From: Kiritimatiellia bacterium
GTDB lineage: Bacteria; Verrucomicrobiota; Kiritimatiellia; RFP12; UBA3636
NCBI GenBank assembly: GCA_017476965.1
Contig: JAFUXX010000362.1
Span: 1-6,255 of the forward strand
Reading direction: 5' to 3'
DNA length: 6,255 nucleotides
The notes under the pieces are model-generated. The model was not told where the DNA came from. It worked only from the letters and a program-made list of their open reading frames with translations, and did no database searches. The position numbers were made by a program, and so were the translations under genes. Shown piece after piece: positions 5,835-6,255 of the stretch; position 1 is the stretch's first letter, and the number at the start of each line of letters is the position of its first letter.

Positions 5835-5942
5835 TGCGGAACCGTCACAGGAAATGTAGGAAACTTCTTGGTCGGACGGAACGCGGCAGGGGTGCGTGCG
5901 TCATGCGCGCCTCTCTTCGTTTTTTCTGATCGGGCCTCCTAC

Positions 5943-5978
5943 AGCCTCCTGTGAAACAACGCCGGGAGGCTTTCTTTT
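5943..5978 (+). terminator. Strong intrinsic terminator
   Basis: AGCCTCCTG (5943-5951) pairs with CGGGAGGCT (5963-5971) as a 9-bp stem with one G-U pair around an 11-base loop. The tail TTTCTTTT begins at 5971. This is the best-formed terminator at the right end. GCCTCC also occurs just upstream (5934-5939) and just downstream (5986-5991), so the GGAGGC arm has alternative partners. Confidence 0.7.
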
Positions 5979-6028
5979 CGCCCCAGCCTCCGGCCGCGAG
6001 CCCCGGGGCGGAAACCAAAGCCGATCAG

Positions 6029-6136
6029 ATGAAACTCCGCCAGTTCCTGCCGTTGTCCGCAGTTCTCCTTCTCACCGCCCCGGGCGCCGTGTCCGCGGCC
6101 GATTCGCTGGGCGTTGCTTCCCGCCAGCGAAGATGA
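6029..6136 (+). pseudogene. Signal-peptide start of a probably truncated secreted protein
   Basis: From the ATG at 6029 the frame encodes 35 residues, MKLRQFLPLSAVLLLTAPGA followed by VSAADSLGVASRQRR. This is a textbook Sec signal peptide: basic n-region (K2, R4), hydrophobic core (about 6-18) and a VSA cleavage site before ADSLG. The frame then stops at 6134-6136, leaving a mature part of only about 12 residues. No strong Shine-Dalgarno is visible. A GTG at 5951 extends the frame but lies inside the terminator stem. Beyond the stop no frame continues with sensible protein sequence, so this looks like the surviving 5' end of a gene whose body was lost. A tiny secreted peptide is the alternative. 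Confidence 0.4.
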
Positions 6137-6255
6137 GAATGCGGGAAAAGGCGAGAAGAGGCGCTAAAACACGGGACGGAGCGAGGATTCGAGGCCGAAA
6201 ACTGGAGAGGATGGCAGTTGAGAATTCGGCGGCGAAAAGGGGCCAAAAACGGGCG
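6137..6255. other. Purine-rich stretch without a recognised gene
   Basis: The final 119 bases are strongly purine-rich on the plus strand (runs of A and G broken by CG). A frame from ATG 6133, overlapping the preceding stop as ATGA, stays open to the window edge for 41 codons. It encodes a very basic, low-complexity peptide and lacks a good ribosome site. I see no domain, repeat or hairpin here that I would call. Confidence 0.4.

Larger units (their letters stand above)
5773..5978 (+). ncRNA. Candidate small RNA or attenuated 5' leader
   Basis: About 200 bases lie between a good promoter and a strong intrinsic terminator and contain no convincing protein gene. The only open frame of note (ATG at 5834, 31 codons, Arg-rich) lacks a Shine-Dalgarno. 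Internal structures include TTGCA-TTCT-TGCAA (5821-5834) and a six-pair stem at 5894-5910 followed, after nine bases, by six T (5920-5925). It resembles no RNA family I can identify. It may be a free small RNA, or the leader of the signal-peptide ORF at 6029 with a terminator used as a switch. Both readings are inference from the promoter-terminator pairing. Confidence 0.3.

Noticed and set aside
5834..5929. A 31-codon Arg-rich peptide inside the candidate small RNA
   Set aside because: There is no Shine-Dalgarno, and its 3' end is a hairpin plus T-run; the composition looks like non-coding sequence.
6133..6255. A gene starting at the ATGA overlap with the signal-peptide ORF
   Set aside because: It is open only because the stretch is purine-rich; the encoded peptide is basic and low-complexity, with no ribosome site. 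It cannot be fully excluded because it reaches the window edge.

Overview
The window reads as a GC-rich bacterial chromosome segment, probably from the PVC group (Verrucomicrobiota, Kiritimatiellota, Lentisphaerota or Chlamydiota relatives). The main clue is a V/A-type ATP synthase subunit B that closely resembles, from memory, the chlamydial AtpB. Dispersed palindromic repeats between genes are compatible with this. The assignment is an inference; no rRNA or other taxonomic marker gene is present.

Minus-strand half (about 48-2502): a ribosomal operon transcribed right to left. It runs rpsP (S16), trmD (tRNA m1G37 methyltransferase), rplS (L19), then a YegS/DagK-type lipid kinase. Spacing is tight: 47 nt between rpsP and trmD, a 4-nt ATGA overlap between trmD and rplS, and 9 nt between rplS and the kinase. 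The rimM gene that sits between rpsP and trmD in many bacteria is absent. In its place is a short spacer with a perfect 9-bp GC hairpin that overlaps the trmD Shine-Dalgarno.

Plus-strand half: from a 169-bp divergent intergenic region, atpB (V-type ATPase subunit B) is read rightward from a promoter whose predicted start lies only a few bases before the ATG, with no Shine-Dalgarno. No other ATPase subunit is in the window. Then comes a 229-bp spacer with a 20-bp tandem repeat, a short GC hairpin and two copies of a 39-bp near-perfect palindrome ending in T-runs, which probably serve as terminators. A well-formed promoter and Shine-Dalgarno follow, driving a 480-residue protein. It joins an archaeal-type (COG1672/STAND-like) AAA ATPase to a C-terminal DUF234/PD-(D/E)XK-like domain. 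The same 25-bp hairpin repeat lies on both sides of this gene.

Right end (5646-6255): no complete conventional gene. It holds the second repeat copy, a terminator-like hairpin, a good sigma70-like promoter (5738-5766), and about 200 bases ending in a strong intrinsic terminator (5943-5978). This could be a small RNA or an attenuated leader. Just after it is a clean signal-peptide coding start (6029) that reaches a stop after 35 codons, probably a truncated secreted-protein gene. The last 120 bases are purine-rich with no convincing gene.
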